A DNA stretch of 64,000 bases from Tillus elongatus (GCA_964006375.1 OZ023265.1:111679084-111743083), one strand, 5' to 3'. Shown: positions 10,649-22,804, numbered from the stretch's first letter. Made by a program: numbers and translations. The notes: a model not told the origin generated them from the sequence alone.

Positions 10649-12240
10649 TTAGTTTGGAAAATGGTACGTAAAATTTTTTTGCCAGGTGTCTGCATCATGT
10701 ATGGCGTTGTTTAATACAAATGTTCCACCCCTGCTTTTGAAAAAAAGCAAAGAAAATCCCATTAAAATCATCAAAGGCATTCTAAGCAGTCTCTTTTGCC
10801 GAAACATATCCCTGCATGATTGATGTGATGCAACTCCTTCCAGGAATCTTAGTACCCTTTTCCGAGCTATAAATACAGCTCTTTTATGTGCTGACAGCCC
10901 CCAAAATATTATGCCGTAACGCAACCGAGAGTCGCCCTGCGCGTGGTAAAGCATCAATAACTGATCCTTCTCCATGCAACTCCGTACGTTTCTGAACTGA
11001 TATGAAACTTAATTTATGCTGCCAACCAGATACGCACAGTAATCATGACAATTCAAAGAATGTCAAGAGAAATACCCAAAAATTTATAATCTCAATCTGT
11101 TGCAATTACGGACACAAGCTGTTATTGTTAAAAAAATATATTTCGTTACAGTGCGTATGGTAGTTGTGAAACCTAATCGCAGCAGTCTTACCACAATTCA
11201 AAAACAGCCTGTTGCAGAAAACCATGCATTTAACTCCGTGAAAATAGAGCTACATTTGGTTGTGAGACCCATATCCAAAATGTCAGAAACAATAGCGGAG
11301 GTAACATCAGCATACGTGTTGATCGATGCTGGAACCTCCAAGCCACCCAAGTCTTTAATATATAATAAAAACGGTACTGGACCCAAGGTTGATCCCAGCA
11401 GAACGCCCCAGTCACTGCTGATAATTAGAGACGCACTCTACCCGACAACAAAATACTGCCTTCTATGGGAAAATAGCTAGACAGCCAAAACAGAGGCAAC
11501 CCCCGAATGCCACACATCTGTAGTTTCACGATAAAGACAGAGTGATCGACGCAGTCAAATGCCTTGCTGAGATCACAAAAGATACCCAAAGGACACTTGC
11601 CAGCCTCGACGCTTTTAATTATAGAGCCATAGTATGAACAAATTGCCGTCGATGTTGATTTATTTTCCAGAAATCCATGTTGATTTTTTGTAAATATATG
11701 CTGCTGGAAGCAGTACGTCTTAAGCCTGTTCAGAAATGCATCCTCAAATATACATAGAGAGCTAGGAGAAGTTGCTACTGGCCTGTAGTTTTCTAATACA
11801 TTGAAATCTTGTTTTTATGCACCGGAACTTTCTTGTCGATCTTAAGCATTTCAGGGAATAGCCCACATAAAAAGAAAGTATTGACCAAGTGTAATAATGA
11901 TTTAATTATGGTATGGAGGCGCTTCTTAAGAAGAAACTTGGGAAACTCGTTATACCCAGGTGATGAATTATTTTGTTACTTACCAATTAGTACATTATAG
12001 AGTCGCGTTTGAAAACGGGGCAAGATAAAATGAATTTGGTAGGAGCGTAATGTTCAGAGTGAATTGCGCATGGTTAATCTCGTGGTAAGCTGTCTGAGAG
12101 AATATATTCCTTCAGTCTGTTCAAAATATAAGTTGAACAGGTTAGCGACCTCATCAGCAAATTTCACCGCACCCTTGCCTTGCTAGATATGAAGATATGC
12201 TGGCACTTTTCCTACGTTTGCCGGATAGTTCAGACACAAA
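10649..12240 (-). pseudogene. jockey-type LINE ORF2 reverse transcriptase, decayed
   Basis: The minus strand encodes, in shifting frames and in the expected order: KFADEVANLFNLYFE (about 12160-12115), ENYRPVATSP, QHGFLENKSTSTAI (about 11680), DLSKAFDCVDH (about 11570, reverse transcriptase motif A), LGSTLGPVPFLLYIKDL (motif B-C region) and INTYADV (about 11320). The C-terminal part (10975-10649) has SRLRYGIIFWG and ARKRVLRFLEGV. This is the profile of jockey/CR1-type LINEs. Stops, frameshifts and the change of the catalytic YADD box to YADV show it is dead. No endonuclease domain or ORF1 was found next to it. Confidence 0.75.
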
Positions 12241-12249
12241 TTTCAAGCT

Positions 12250-13350
12250 GTCCATATAGTATTATCAAATCGATTTAATTTATTTTGAAAATATTGTTTT
12301 TGCTTGATTTTATGAGATTGTCATGATTAGTTTTGCCATTTGGTAAGACGAATTTAATTCCGGATATGAGTCTTTAGGTAATATAGGCTTTGTCATCAAT
12401 TATAACTGGTAGTCTAGTTAGATAGAAATAAAGGAAAGAAATAGTTTATAAAGGGGTCGCGTAAATTGGATAAAGAAATATTGGATATTGGCAAGAAATA
12501 TGAGAGTTAAAGGACAGCGGACAGCTGGCGTCAGTAGGTATAGATGGGGTTCTGCAACCACCTACCACTCTCCACCACCTACTGCGGATGTGCGTGACGT
12601 TACAGTGACGAAACAGGGTAGCAACTGGAAAGCTGGTGACATAATCTCTACCCTGAGATAACATAATCCAAGATTGCTGCCAAGATGGCCGATCTAAAGT
12701 GAATAACTTAGGAAATTTGACATTTGAAATAATATTTAAGCTAACCTGTCAAAATAAGGGGATCCGCCATTTTGATTTTACATGATATGTAGATATGGCG
12801 GTTAACGCAGGCGCAAACCAACTTTTTTAGTTTTTGGTTTAGAGGGTGAGTGTTTGGCGTCATTTTACTCGTCTTGATGGGTTAAATTCAAATGTGGTAA
12901 AGGATGCATGCGCAAACCTAACTTTTTTTGTTTAAAGTAAACCCCATGTGTGGGTTGTAGCCGCGTCTGGATGAGTACCGATCAAATATAGCGCGGGGGT
13001 GAGTAGAAGTCAGATTCAGATTTCGATTCAGATTTAGGTTCAAATCCACATCAGGTTAGGTTTAAGGGAGTTTACAGTTTACATGTTGGTAAGCAAGATG
13101 TTAGCACTAAGATGCCGGCCGTAAGGGGCTGACAGCACGCAACTACCTGAGTTCTTGTGAGAGCCTGCTGTTACTTCGCTAGACGAACGTTATCAATTTT
13201 CATTTACTGCCATTGCCCGCAACGGTCGCCTTATCAATTCTCGTTTCCTGGAAGCGTCATTGTGAGCTGATAAAAACATCGTTTAAGGTTCGAAACAAAT
13301 ACAATTAATTTATTAGGATTAATACACAAGACTTACATATTAAATTATTA
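12250..13350. other. unassigned, locally GC-richer sequence
   Basis: No coding motif recognised. There are two related stretches near 12800-12860 and 12890-12945 (each has cgcaaacc followed by aactttttt and guanine-rich text). Near 13010-13050 is a short run of imprecise gattcaga repeats. The source is unknown. Confidence 0.35.
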
Positions 13351-13354
13351 GACA

Positions 13355-14350
13355 TTAGCTCTTACGACTTTTACATTCAGCTACACGATCATCAATAACT
13401 AAACAGTAAGCTCTAGTTCTATTTGGAAAATTTTTTTTGCTCATAAACTCCACCTTCATGTCCACCGTTGAAGACTTGATTGACTCATTCTGCTGCTGAC
13501 AGTCGATTACAAATAGAGCTCGGTCTTTAAACTCATCACAGTTTACGGGAGGCTTCGACATGTTTTTATAACAATAACTTTTTTGAAAATCTGTATACAT
13601 CTGGCAGGCTTCAGTATATTTAGATGTCTCAAAATCCATGTTCACAGATTCATAAGGGTAGCATTCTATATTAAGGAACACTCGTAGATTTACCATACCG
13701 ATGTTATCGAAAAATATGTCACCTTCCTTGCTTACGTTGTCTTTTCGATCTATTTGAAATGCTATAATCACATATCTACGTATTTCTAAGTTGGCTGCAG
13801 TTTTAGAAGACCACACATTTTTCTTAATATCTCTGAGCGATGGTAGCACATCTATGTCCCATTTTCGATATTAGAGAAATATAGATGTGCCTTTTGTAAT
13901 TTTATCCGTCAGTTAAAACTTCATTTGCTCGTTTGGAAATACATGTTTTGCTTTAAAAAAACATGCTGCTTACAATAATTTTCGTTCTCTCTGTACCAGT
14001 ACTGTAATAGCTGTTGGCATCATTTCCAGCACTTGTAAATCGGAAAGTATGTTTACCACAGAGAACACCTTTAATGTGATGGAGGAAACTAAAGAGGAAC
14101 CAAATAGGTATGAGCATGTGAAACTTGTGGTCACTCACCATCAGCGTTTTGTACTGCTAGAGGTTCCAGAGCACCTTAGATTATTAGAGTTGACTCTGCC
14201 AAACATACAAATGGGTATTGCTGATTGATGGTTATTTCGACTTCATCACTGTTACCAAATTATTTAGTTGGTGAATAGTAAGACCGAAGTTCTTCTCGAC
14301 CGATCGAATCATCAAACGCGGGATATTTGATTATTTCCAGTTTTGATGAC
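13355..14350 (-). pseudogene. double jelly-roll (capsid-like) domain protein, broken
   Basis: The minus strand from 13849 to 13355 keeps a 164-codon open frame with DIFFDNIGMVNLRVFLN, YPYESVNMDFE, FVIDCQQQNESIKS and AYCLVIDD. This fits the C-terminal half of a family of double jelly-roll-like proteins found in many insect genomes and related in fold to major capsid proteins of DNA viruses and Polinton/adintovirus-type elements. Upstream (about 14350-14160) another frame has NSDEVEITINQQYPFVCLAE, like the family's N-terminal part, but it is cut by stop codons and frameshifts between 13850 and 14300. No polymerase, integrase, protease or packaging gene of such an element is seen nearby, so this looks like an isolated, decayed copy of viral or virus-like origin. 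The family assignment is from recall of its motif pattern; a profile search would settle it. Confidence 0.6.
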
Positions 14351-14555
14351 ATGATAACCAAGACTATGAGGAATCAGATGTAATCGTATTGCTTGATATA
14401 CCATTGTAATCAGATAAAGAAAATAATTTTCATAAAACTGTCAATATCTTGAAAACTGTAAACTTTTGATAAGATCATATGGGGTTTTTCTAAAAGAGCT
14501 TGAGCCAGCTCATCTTCGTGTGACGTTTGATTTACGAATTTTGGGACACCTTGTC

Positions 14556-14960
<405 letters not shown>

Positions 14961-14964
14961 TTAC

Positions 14965-15425
14965 CAGTCTATGATTAAAAAAAAGTTGAAACGTTAAAAT
15001 TAATTCTGATAGTCGTGTAGTGCGCATTAGCACTTTGCGAGTTAAAAATACGGCTCCGAATGACCAATAGGCTCCTATATCTGTGTATAGGCCGTAATTT
15101 TCCTTCATTTCGTTAAAAATTTAAAAAAATGCAATTTTAAACAAAAATTGTATGGCGTAAATAATCAAGACGTTGGAAACGTAATATACTAGAGTATATA
15201 CCTGTTAGTAGATAAATCTGTCATGTCGAGAATTTCCGAGAGGTAAAGGAAGCAGTGCTGATTTAATAATGGACTCTGTGACTTCACTTTGTTTTAATTT
15301 TTTTAATTTTTTTAGTCTTATTTCATTTTACCGATCAGATTGTATAATTCCAATGAATTTTTTAGCAAGTTTTTGTATGATAAATTCAACTAGGACGAGA
15401 TGAAAACTTTTGAGACTTAATTCAG
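14965..15425. other. unassigned AT-rich sequence
   Basis: No motif or repeat match was recognised. Confidence 0.35.
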
Positions 15426-15427
15426 TT

Positions 15428-15545
15428 TGAATAGCACATCTGGTTGTTCGTTATTACCCTAACTTAGTGAAACCGTTCCATACTTAATACAGCGGTAGAC
15501 TTTTCCCGTGACTTCACAAGTGCTTGTTTTCTTCTGCCACTGATT
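15428..15545 (+). repeat. Q repeat
   Basis: The string gtgaaaccgttccatactta, then gtagacttttcccgtgact, recurs on the minus strand at about 770-664 and in weaker form at 6350-6465 and 16445-16565. It lies directly before M1 copy b. Confidence 0.55.
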
Positions 15546-15555
15546 TCAATTTTTA

Positions 15556-15874
15556 CTGGGCGCAGCAAGTGCGTTATGGTAGCGAATTTTCATTAAAGTT
15601 TCAAATTTCAATAGCAATTGAGCTACTGCTATTAACCTAACGTTCGTTGACCAATAACCATTTTTTTCGGGAACATTAAAAGTTTATTTTCGGAAAATTT
15701 TTGTACATTTTCAAACAATAAAGCCATTTTGATGAAATATGGTACATTGTTTCTACTATATAGGTTATACTGGTAACCAAATTTTAAGCCTGCTTTCTTT
15801 AACAAAAGTCATATTTGTTATTAAAAACCTTTTTATGAAAATTCACCAGCATAACGCACTTGCTGTGACTAGAC
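15556..15874 (+). mobile_element. M1 TIR element (MITE-like), copy b
   Basis: This is the best M1 copy, about 319 bp. The left terminus is gggcgcagcaagtgcgttat and the inverted right terminus cagcataacgcacttgctgt. The interior includes gttcgttgaccaataaccat and gatgaaatatggtacattgt, shared with 19743-20031 and, inverted, with 5048-5345. It is non-coding. Confidence 0.75.
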
Positions 15875-15879
15875 TTTTT

Positions 15880-16440
15880 TATCATATCAAATAAAGTTAT
15901 CCTATTGCCTACATGTGAAAAAGCGAACAAAATCGACGATGAATGGGTACTTCGAATAATTAAATATCATGCATAATAGATATTTTAGACGCTGCTAAAT
16001 TACACACAAATTCAACCCTGCATTTTTTAGTCTGACGGTTAAGAGTAAGGGAATTATATTTTTTCCTCTAGGTGATGTTATATAACCGCAAAAGAGAAAT
16101 AATATTTATCCTGGAATAAAGCAACCCAGAGGCAGGATAAAAAAGAAGCCCAGAGATAGATGCTCGCCACAGAGATGATCGGATGAAACAGTGTCTTCTT
16201 AAAATGCAGAAAATAAAGCTGTTTTGAGTTAACAGGTTTCTTTTTTCTCTTAAAGATTTCCGCATTTAGGTTATATTCTTGCGTTATGAACATTTCAGGA
16301 TGTGGCGCGTAAAATTTATATTCCTTGCCGTATATGCGATTTTCTTGGAATCAGGGCTGTATTAGAAAAACCTGGTAAATTTTTTCAGGCTACTTGTGGC
16401 CCCTTAAAAATATTTTATTAACACACCCAAATAACGGCAA
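15880..16440. other. unassigned AT-rich sequence
   Basis: Two overlapping minus-strand frames of about 70 codons (16293-16068) show no known motif and are not called as genes. Confidence 0.35.
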
Positions 16441-16444
16441 ATTA

Positions 16445-16565
16445 GATTCCTTAATTGTTGTTGCCCTTCCTAGCTCAAACCGTTTCATACAAAAAACGGA
16501 CGTGGAGACTATTTTTCTGGGTTCAGAAAGGTTCGTTTTCTTCTCTGCTGTTGTTTGACATCATC
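16445..16565 (+). repeat. Q-like repeat, diverged
   Basis: The pattern ttgttgcccttcctagctc, accgtttcatac, then actatttttctgggttcag follows the order of the Q repeat at 6361-6450. Confidence 0.4.
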
Positions 16566-17084
16566 GTCAGACAAGAAAAAAGTTAATTCATTTATATGCG
16601 TTTATGACAACTGCAAATACAAACCCGTTGCTGCATTATGATTAATCAAAAATCAAAAAATTCTAAATGAAAATAAAATAAAAATGACATGACATCTACG
16701 TGATACAAGCCAATATTTAACAGGAACATATATTCAACCCATGACAATAATAACTGTAACAACAGTTAGAAGAATAAAATAACCAAATAATAACAGTAAT
16801 AAAGCAGAATCTATACAACAAGAATTAAGACACATATCAACTCATTACATCAATTTTTTTTATATAGCGTATTTTGTTAGATATATTTAATTAGTAGGAA
16901 CAATTTCCAATAGGGGGTAATACATTAAATTAGTTTCTTCATTTGAAACAATATAGTTATTGCCCTGTATGTGCTTTTTTACTTCTAAAGCTTCAAAAAA
17001 GCCAAGTTTGTGCTTGTCATTACAAAAAATGTAGTGCGTTTCTACGGTTACTTACTCTGGGTCAATATTAATTATCAATGATAA

Positions 17085-17502
17085 GTTCTGCAAACGTAGA
17101 TTTGTCAGCGTACCTTATCTTAATTGTGCTAAATGTCCTTTGAATATAATTCCCATAGATCTTCTTGTTTGTCTGACGTTTTGAAGATCACAACCTTTAC
17201 AACTTTTTTCATAAATTCCCAACATTTTGGCCGTACTACCTTGTCTTTTGAGTGACAAGTTTTTAAAAGTATTTTTTGTCAAAAATGTTAGTCGCAAATT
17301 GGCTTTTTTAAAAATGCTTACTATACCCCTCGTAAAACGAGGTACAAATAGTAAGCGAACAAAGGTTTTTTCGGCTTTCTCTCTGCTAAAAGTCGTTTTA
17401 TTTGAAGAAAAAGTAACTAACCCGTTTACGAAAAATTCCGACTGGCTATTCTTTGTGCGTACGTATGATATGAGTTATTCGAAATGTAGCTTAGAGTGGT
17501 GG

Positions 17503-17507
<5 letters not shown>
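17085..17507 (-). pseudogene. Penelope-like element fragment, linker plus GIY-YIG
   Basis: On the minus strand, 17297-17115 encodes KMLGIYEKSCKGCDLQN and then RQTRRSMGIIFKGHLAQLR, a degraded GIY-YIG endonuclease in which the YVG of the second motif has become NVR. The linker part (17300-17500) matches 17880-18215 in order and orientation. The copy is cut at its upstream end (17507), exactly where a TA array begins. It forms a tandem pair with the larger copy on the other side of that array. Confidence 0.7.

Positions 17508-17597
<90 letters not shown>
17508..17597. repeat. (TA)n microsatellite between Penelope-like copies
   Basis: TA run of about 90 bp between two minus-strand Penelope-like fragments. 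The right neighbour begins tactttcgaaggcg, the reverse of a Penelope-like 3' end. Confidence 0.95.
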
Positions 17598-17598
<1 letters not shown>

Positions 17599-18917
17599 TT
17601 TCGAAGGCGTTTAGCTGTCCTGGTTGTCTAACACTTTTTATTAATTTTAGATGCTCCTTATTAACGTGGTGATTATTATCCGAAATATGTCGGGCAATGC
17701 AACGTCTATTTATAGTGCCGCATTTTAATTGTGCTAGATGCTGTTTGAAACTAATTTCAATAGATCTTTTTGTTTGTCCGACGTGTTTAAGCTCACAATA
17801 TTTGAAACTTATTTATTAAACTCCAGACATTTTGGCCGTACTATCCTTGTCTTTTGGGTTAGCTACCAAAATTTTAAAGTATTTTTTATTGAAAATGTTA
17901 GTTGCAAATTGGCTTTTTTTTTAATGTTATCTAGAGACCTCGCGATTCGAGGTTCAAATGGTAAGCAAAAAAAGTTTTTTTCGACTATATATCTTGTAAA
18001 GGTCGTTGATTCCGCTAACATTGTCTTTGTTTTCTGTTTGTTAATTAATTTCTCCACTAGCAAGCAGTGTATCCGTTATATTCGGCCACGTTCTTAGTAT
18101 ACTCGTACTGTAATTCTTTGGTATATCTACTCCTACTTAAAACCAATTAAACTGTTTACTAAAAAATTCAGTCTGGCCACGTGAGTCGTTCGGAATGTGG
18201 CTTAGAGTGGTGGTTTCGTTTCTATGGACGTCGAATTCTAAAGTGTCTTTATTTTTGGTAAGTAGTACATCTAGAAAGGGTAATTATTTAATATTAATTT
18301 CTAATTCGTGGGTAAATTTAATGGAATAAAATTTATTGTTTAATTTTCCAAACTTCTATTCTGCAAATGTTTGTGTTAAACACTGCGAAAATATTATCCA
18401 CGTAACGAAAGCATACTCTAGGAAAATACTCACTTTCACTTTCAAGATCTGTTTCAAATTTACTCATAAAAAGGTCTGCAATAAATGGCGATATCGGGTT
18501 GCCTATTTCCGTGCCTTGGGTTTGTTCAAAAAACTGATTGTTGAATTGAAAAATATTTTGTTTAATATAAAAGTTTGTTAAAGTTAAATATTCTTTAAAG
18601 ACGTTTTCATTTATGTTATTCATTTATAACAACTCTTCTAAATACGTTAACGTTTGCTTCGTGGAAACGCTAGGAAACAATAAGGTTACATCAAATGAAA
18701 TGAAAACCTCGCCTTCAATCAATGTAACCTCTTTAATTTTACTAATAGATTCAAGTGAATTCGTTACTAACAAACTTTCTTGTTTGACGTGAAAGCTTTT
18801 AAACTCATTTGTCAACCACAATTTTATATCAGGGAATCTATGGCGGAAACAATAGGTATCGATGATTTCCTCGGTTTATGAATTTTTGGGAGACCGTACT
18901 TTTTTGGGCGAAAGCGA

Positions 18918-18925
<8 letters not shown>
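17598..18925 (-). pseudogene. Penelope-like element, reverse transcriptase to GIY-YIG
   Basis: This is the fullest Penelope-like copy. From high to low coordinates on the minus strand it has KKYGLPKIHKPR and PIVSAIDSLI (about 18910-18840), ISFDVTLLFPSV (about 18690, motif A), QTQGTEIGNPISPFIADLF (about 18520, motif B), FRYVDNIFAVF (about 18390, motif C), a linker, and a degraded GIY-YIG region (about 17850-17640). The 3' end abuts a TA array at 17598. The second aspartate of the catalytic YVDD box is asparagine, and the frame is broken several times, so it is inactive. A second copy in opposite orientation starts at about 18918, giving a head-to-head pair. Confidence 0.8.
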
Positions 18926-19385
<460 letters not shown>

Positions 19386-19394
19386 CTAAATATG

Positions 19395-19480
19395 GAAATA
19401 ATAAAAAATGTATGAATCTCGCTCCGCCTAACTAGGCCCCCTAAAATCCACATCCGGGGCTAGTTTCAGTTTTTGTCTGT
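19395..19480 (-). repeat. RML repeat, inverted R module
   Basis: Reverse complement of the R start: aactaggccccctaaaatcc, acatccggggctagtttcag. It joins an E module at 19483, the same junction as in the reverse orientation near 101-113. Confidence 0.6.
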
Positions 19481-19482
19481 TG

Positions 19483-19735
19483 TCATAATATACAGGGTAA
19501 TGCATTTCTACGGTAAAGCGGAATATATCCGTTAATATACAAGATAAGTGAAAAAATTGTATACGTTAGCTATAATAGAGTGTCTTGAGCTCCATCTTAT
19601 AACATTATTTTTACCATCACAGGCTGGCTCATAAGTCGTTGGTGATACAAATTTTCTTTTTTTTTTTATCGAAGACGCCTTATATTATTGCACTCTTACA
19701 TTTTCCGAAGGAAATATCATGCATAGTTGTAAGAA
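19483..19735 (+). repeat. E-module repeat, fullest copy
   Basis: Starts atatacagggtaatgcattt, contains gagtgtcttgagctccatct and ggctcataagtcgttggtga, and ends catgcatagttgtaag. It is followed after a few bases by M1 copy c. Confidence 0.65.
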
Positions 19736-19742
19736 AAAAAAT

Positions 19743-20031
19743 CGGGACGCAGCAAGTGCGCTATGGTAGCTAGTTCTTATTAAAGGCCTCAAATTTCTAT
19801 AACCCAATTTGCTATTAACCTAAGGTTCGTTGACTAGGAAACCAGTTATTTTGGCAACAGTTTAAATTTATTTTCAAAAATTTTTTGCACATTTCTAATC
19901 AAAAAAGCTATTTTAATGGAATATCGTACATTATTTCCACTATATAGGTTTTGGTGCCTTCATTTATTAAAAAAGACATATATGCTATTCAAAACATGTT
20001 AATTAAAATTCATTGCTTGCTGCGACCAGAC
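19743..20031 (+). mobile_element. M1 TIR element (MITE-like), copy c
   Basis: Terminal motif gggacgcagcaagtgcgcta at the left, and a damaged inverted copy (cattgcttgctgcgaccaga) at the right. The interior is colinear with 15556-15874. Confidence 0.7.
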
Positions 20032-20204
20032 TTTTTTAATATAAACCCTGGCATATATGAAATAATGAAATAACAATATTGTACGATAATTGCGCAGGAC
20101 AAAATTCAAATTATTTTGCTGTTGTAACGGTATACCACCGTAGGGTGGAGTGTGGGTCAGTGTATTGATCGGGAAAAGGGATTTGTCTCGAGCGCCACGA
20201 CTTT

Positions 20205-20740
20205 ACTTAAGGTTTCTTTAGACATAAACAAAAACACACGACTCTCCTCATTCTACATAACACATATGTACACAAATATACAAATTAACGAAACCACCCA
20301 TATAATCGAAAATAAAAAGCAAAATAACAACAAAAAACAACGAAATATTAAACATAACATTGGAACTAAATTATAATGAATTCAACGGAGATTACTATAT
20401 CCAAGAAAACTGACTACCAATGGGATCTCCACTATCAAGCATTATGGCAGTAATATACATACAAAAGTTAGAAGATAAAATCAACACGATATATTAGTAA
20501 TATATGACAATCAAAAAACCAACATAGACAATATCCTCAAAAAATAAACCAAATAAACTACAACATAAAATTTACAATAGAGAAAGAATCAAACACCATA
20601 AACTTCCTAGACTTAACACTAATTAGAAAAGAAAACCATATTGAATACAAAATATACAGAAAACCTACAAAAACAGACAGCACTATAACTAAATAATCAA
20701 TACACCCACATACACAGATACTTAATAAACAGAACATTAT
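20205..20740 (+). pseudogene. second Penelope-like family, reverse transcriptase remnant
   Basis: The plus strand encodes SFYITHMYTNIQINETTHII (about 20247-20306), then GDYYIQEN, a stop, and LPMGSPLSSIMAVIYIQKLE, and later TINFLDLTLIRKEN and YKIYRKPTKTDS (to about 20680). The order matches Penelope-like reverse transcriptases. The aspartate of motif A is replaced by tyrosine, and the segment that should hold the catalytic YVDD box is lost near 20490. It is clearly distinct in sequence from the family at 17085-19267. No GIY-YIG domain was seen. Confidence 0.65.
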
Positions 20741-20744
20741 CTCT

Positions 20745-21340
20745 CGGGCGTCAGCACTAGTTGTTACTGGAGCTTGTGCTCTCCTTAGAGATACTTGTCA
20801 CCAGGAACAATGCCCCTTCTGAGCAGCCTTAATAATAAGCAGCCCAGGTAAACTTCAGTGGAGTTCAAGGTTCGACTAAGTAAAAGGCAAAGTTACACTC
20901 ATTTTACAGATGGCCTTACTAGGACTTTATGCTTTGGGGTAAGGCGGTGTTATAATATACAAAATGAAAATATTGCTTGAGAAGCTGTAAGCGGTTTTTA
21001 TTTTTAAATTACAGAACAGATTTGAAAATGATTTCTTTACGTCGCGAAGGCAGAGGTTATTAATTGCCTATTACGTAAAATGAACAGGTGGTGAATGAAC
21101 GGAACTATGCTGAAGGCATGGTTATTATTTGTGGTTACGGTAACGACGGAAACAGTACAATATCGGTGGACAAGCAGGGGAAGGCGGTTATTATGAGGGC
21201 CTAAGCAAAGCGGGTTCGAGTCTGGACAAGCAGCCTATTCAGCAATAAAATAAGACAACACAATAATTACAGCATTCAGTCATACAGTCATTGACCTGGG
21301 GAAAGGGTTTGTCTATAGAAGACAGCTCATACAAGCATAT
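20745..21340. other. unassigned sequence with a tRNA-like B box
   Basis: The string gcgggttcgagtctgg near 21217 resembles a polymerase III B box, but no convincing A box or body was found. Nothing else was recognised. Confidence 0.3.
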
Positions 21341-21344
21341 AAGT

Positions 21345-21525
21345 ACAATTTAGAAAAGCTAGTTCATCACAATATAGTTTTTTGACCAGACGATCGTTTC
21401 GCTAACAAAGTTAGCATCATCAAGGGGATGAGTTTACGATCGTCGGGTCAAACAACTGTATTGTTATGAATTGGGTTCTCCAAAATTTACTTATTAGTCC
21501 TCACCACAGGTTTCAATCTTCACTA
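21345..21525 (-). ncRNA. inverted pair of hammerhead-like Penelope terminal arms
   Basis: The left half (21430-21345, minus strand) has the ribozyme-like core TTGATGA (21423-21417), stem II arms GCTAAC and GTTAGC, and GAAA (21400-21397), then the cgatcgtc segment. It matches 1646-1768, but the first core base is T in place of C. The right half (from about 21437, plus strand) is an inverted copy of the segment after the core (cgatcgtcgggtcaaacaac). Together they form a palindrome of about 75-bp arms. Any ribozyme activity is inferred, and weakened by the core change. Confidence 0.5.
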
Positions 21526-21574
21526 ATTCATACAAGCGTGCAAACAACCAAGGACCCCTGTACAGGTTGTCGAT

Positions 21575-22440
21575 GTCCCCGACCAAATCCAGGAAGCCAG
21601 CACAGGCACACTCGTGGGGGACCCCCAGCCTAGTTGACTGCGAGCCCACCGCTCATGGTGACACCCATCCACCGCCATATCTTCAGTTATGGTTTTTCAT
21701 TGCAAACAGGGTGGTTCACAGGTCGCCGTCTATTAACTGGACACCCCGGATTCACCTAGACACCCCGAAGTCGGCCCCTAGCTGCCTACATCTGAAAATA
21801 AGTACACAAGGTAGAACTGTCGGTCTCTTGTTGCCTGTATCTTAAATACAAATAGACCCAGTGGGGCTAGAACCCCCCTGGACCAGCTGTCGCTGCCCCC
21901 GCCCAGACCAGAGACCCAGAACCGCTACACTCGCGGGTGACCCTCAGACGATTTATCTGCGTGCCTACCACCCGTGGTGACACCCATCCGCCGCCATATA
22001 TTCAGATTTTTAATCACAAACGGGGCGGTGCACAGGCCGTTTCCAATTTTCCACCTCTCCCAAGTCCACCCAGTCACCACGAAACTGGTTTCCAGCGGTC
22101 TGCTTCCGAAATTAAATACACACGGTACAAATGTTAGTCCCCGGCTCTAAAATAGAAATACAAATACACCTGGTGGAGATAAAACCCATCTGGACCGGCT
22201 GTTGCTGCCCCCGGCTAGACCCAGGGAATCGGAACCGTCACATTCGCGGGTGACTCCCAGACTATTTGTCTGTGGATCTACCACTTGTGGCGACACTTAT
22301 CCACCGCCACACCCTTAGGTTTTCCACTGCAAGCGGGGCGGTGCACAGGGCGTTGTCAATCATCCGGGTCCCCCATTTCCACCCAGACACCACCAAACCG
22401 GTTTCCAGCTGCCATTGCTCAAAGTTTCCTCAGGAAACAA
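21575..22440. repeat. GC-rich tandem repeat, about 315-bp unit, nearly three copies
   Basis: Conserved anchors recur at regular spacing. The ccgccatat motif is at 21673, 21992 and, changed to ccgccacac, at 22305, giving periods near 319 and 313. Other anchors are gtggtgacacccatcc, gcggtgcacaggc and gtttccagc. The block is much richer in G and C than its surroundings. Three short plus-strand frames (from 21567, 21937 and 22266) are translations of successive repeat units and do not resemble a known protein. Confidence 0.75.
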
Positions 22441-22804
22441 AGGAGACCAATTGAATAACACCAAAGTCTATCTTATGTACCCAGAAGAGACAATATAAAG
22501 TGGGTCTCCATATGCTACATACAAGAGGTACGCACAACAATGTTAATAAACTAATAATCCTTAGCTGGTACGAGTACTGCGATGTGGATCCTCAGGTGTC
22601 CCAATGCTAGTCCCTAGAAAGGGAAAACACAACGAACATTTATAAGCTCAACTGTACGGTTAAATATTCAGTCAGTGCAGCCTCTGTTTGGCGGATCCCC
22701 AGGTTTCAGCATACACGAGTTCCTAAAATAAAAAGTAACAAAACTAGAGCAGTATTCAATACGTACGGCGCATTCATTCTGCGTCCCACTGCCCCCAATG
22801 TCCA

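Noticed and set aside
16540..16580. CTGACGATGATG on the minus strand as a hammerhead start
   Set aside because: No stem II hairpin and no GAAA at a suitable distance.
21567..22454. Three plus-strand frames with proline-rich peptides as a gene family
   Set aside because: They are the same tandem repeat unit translated three times, with no conserved start context or known domain.
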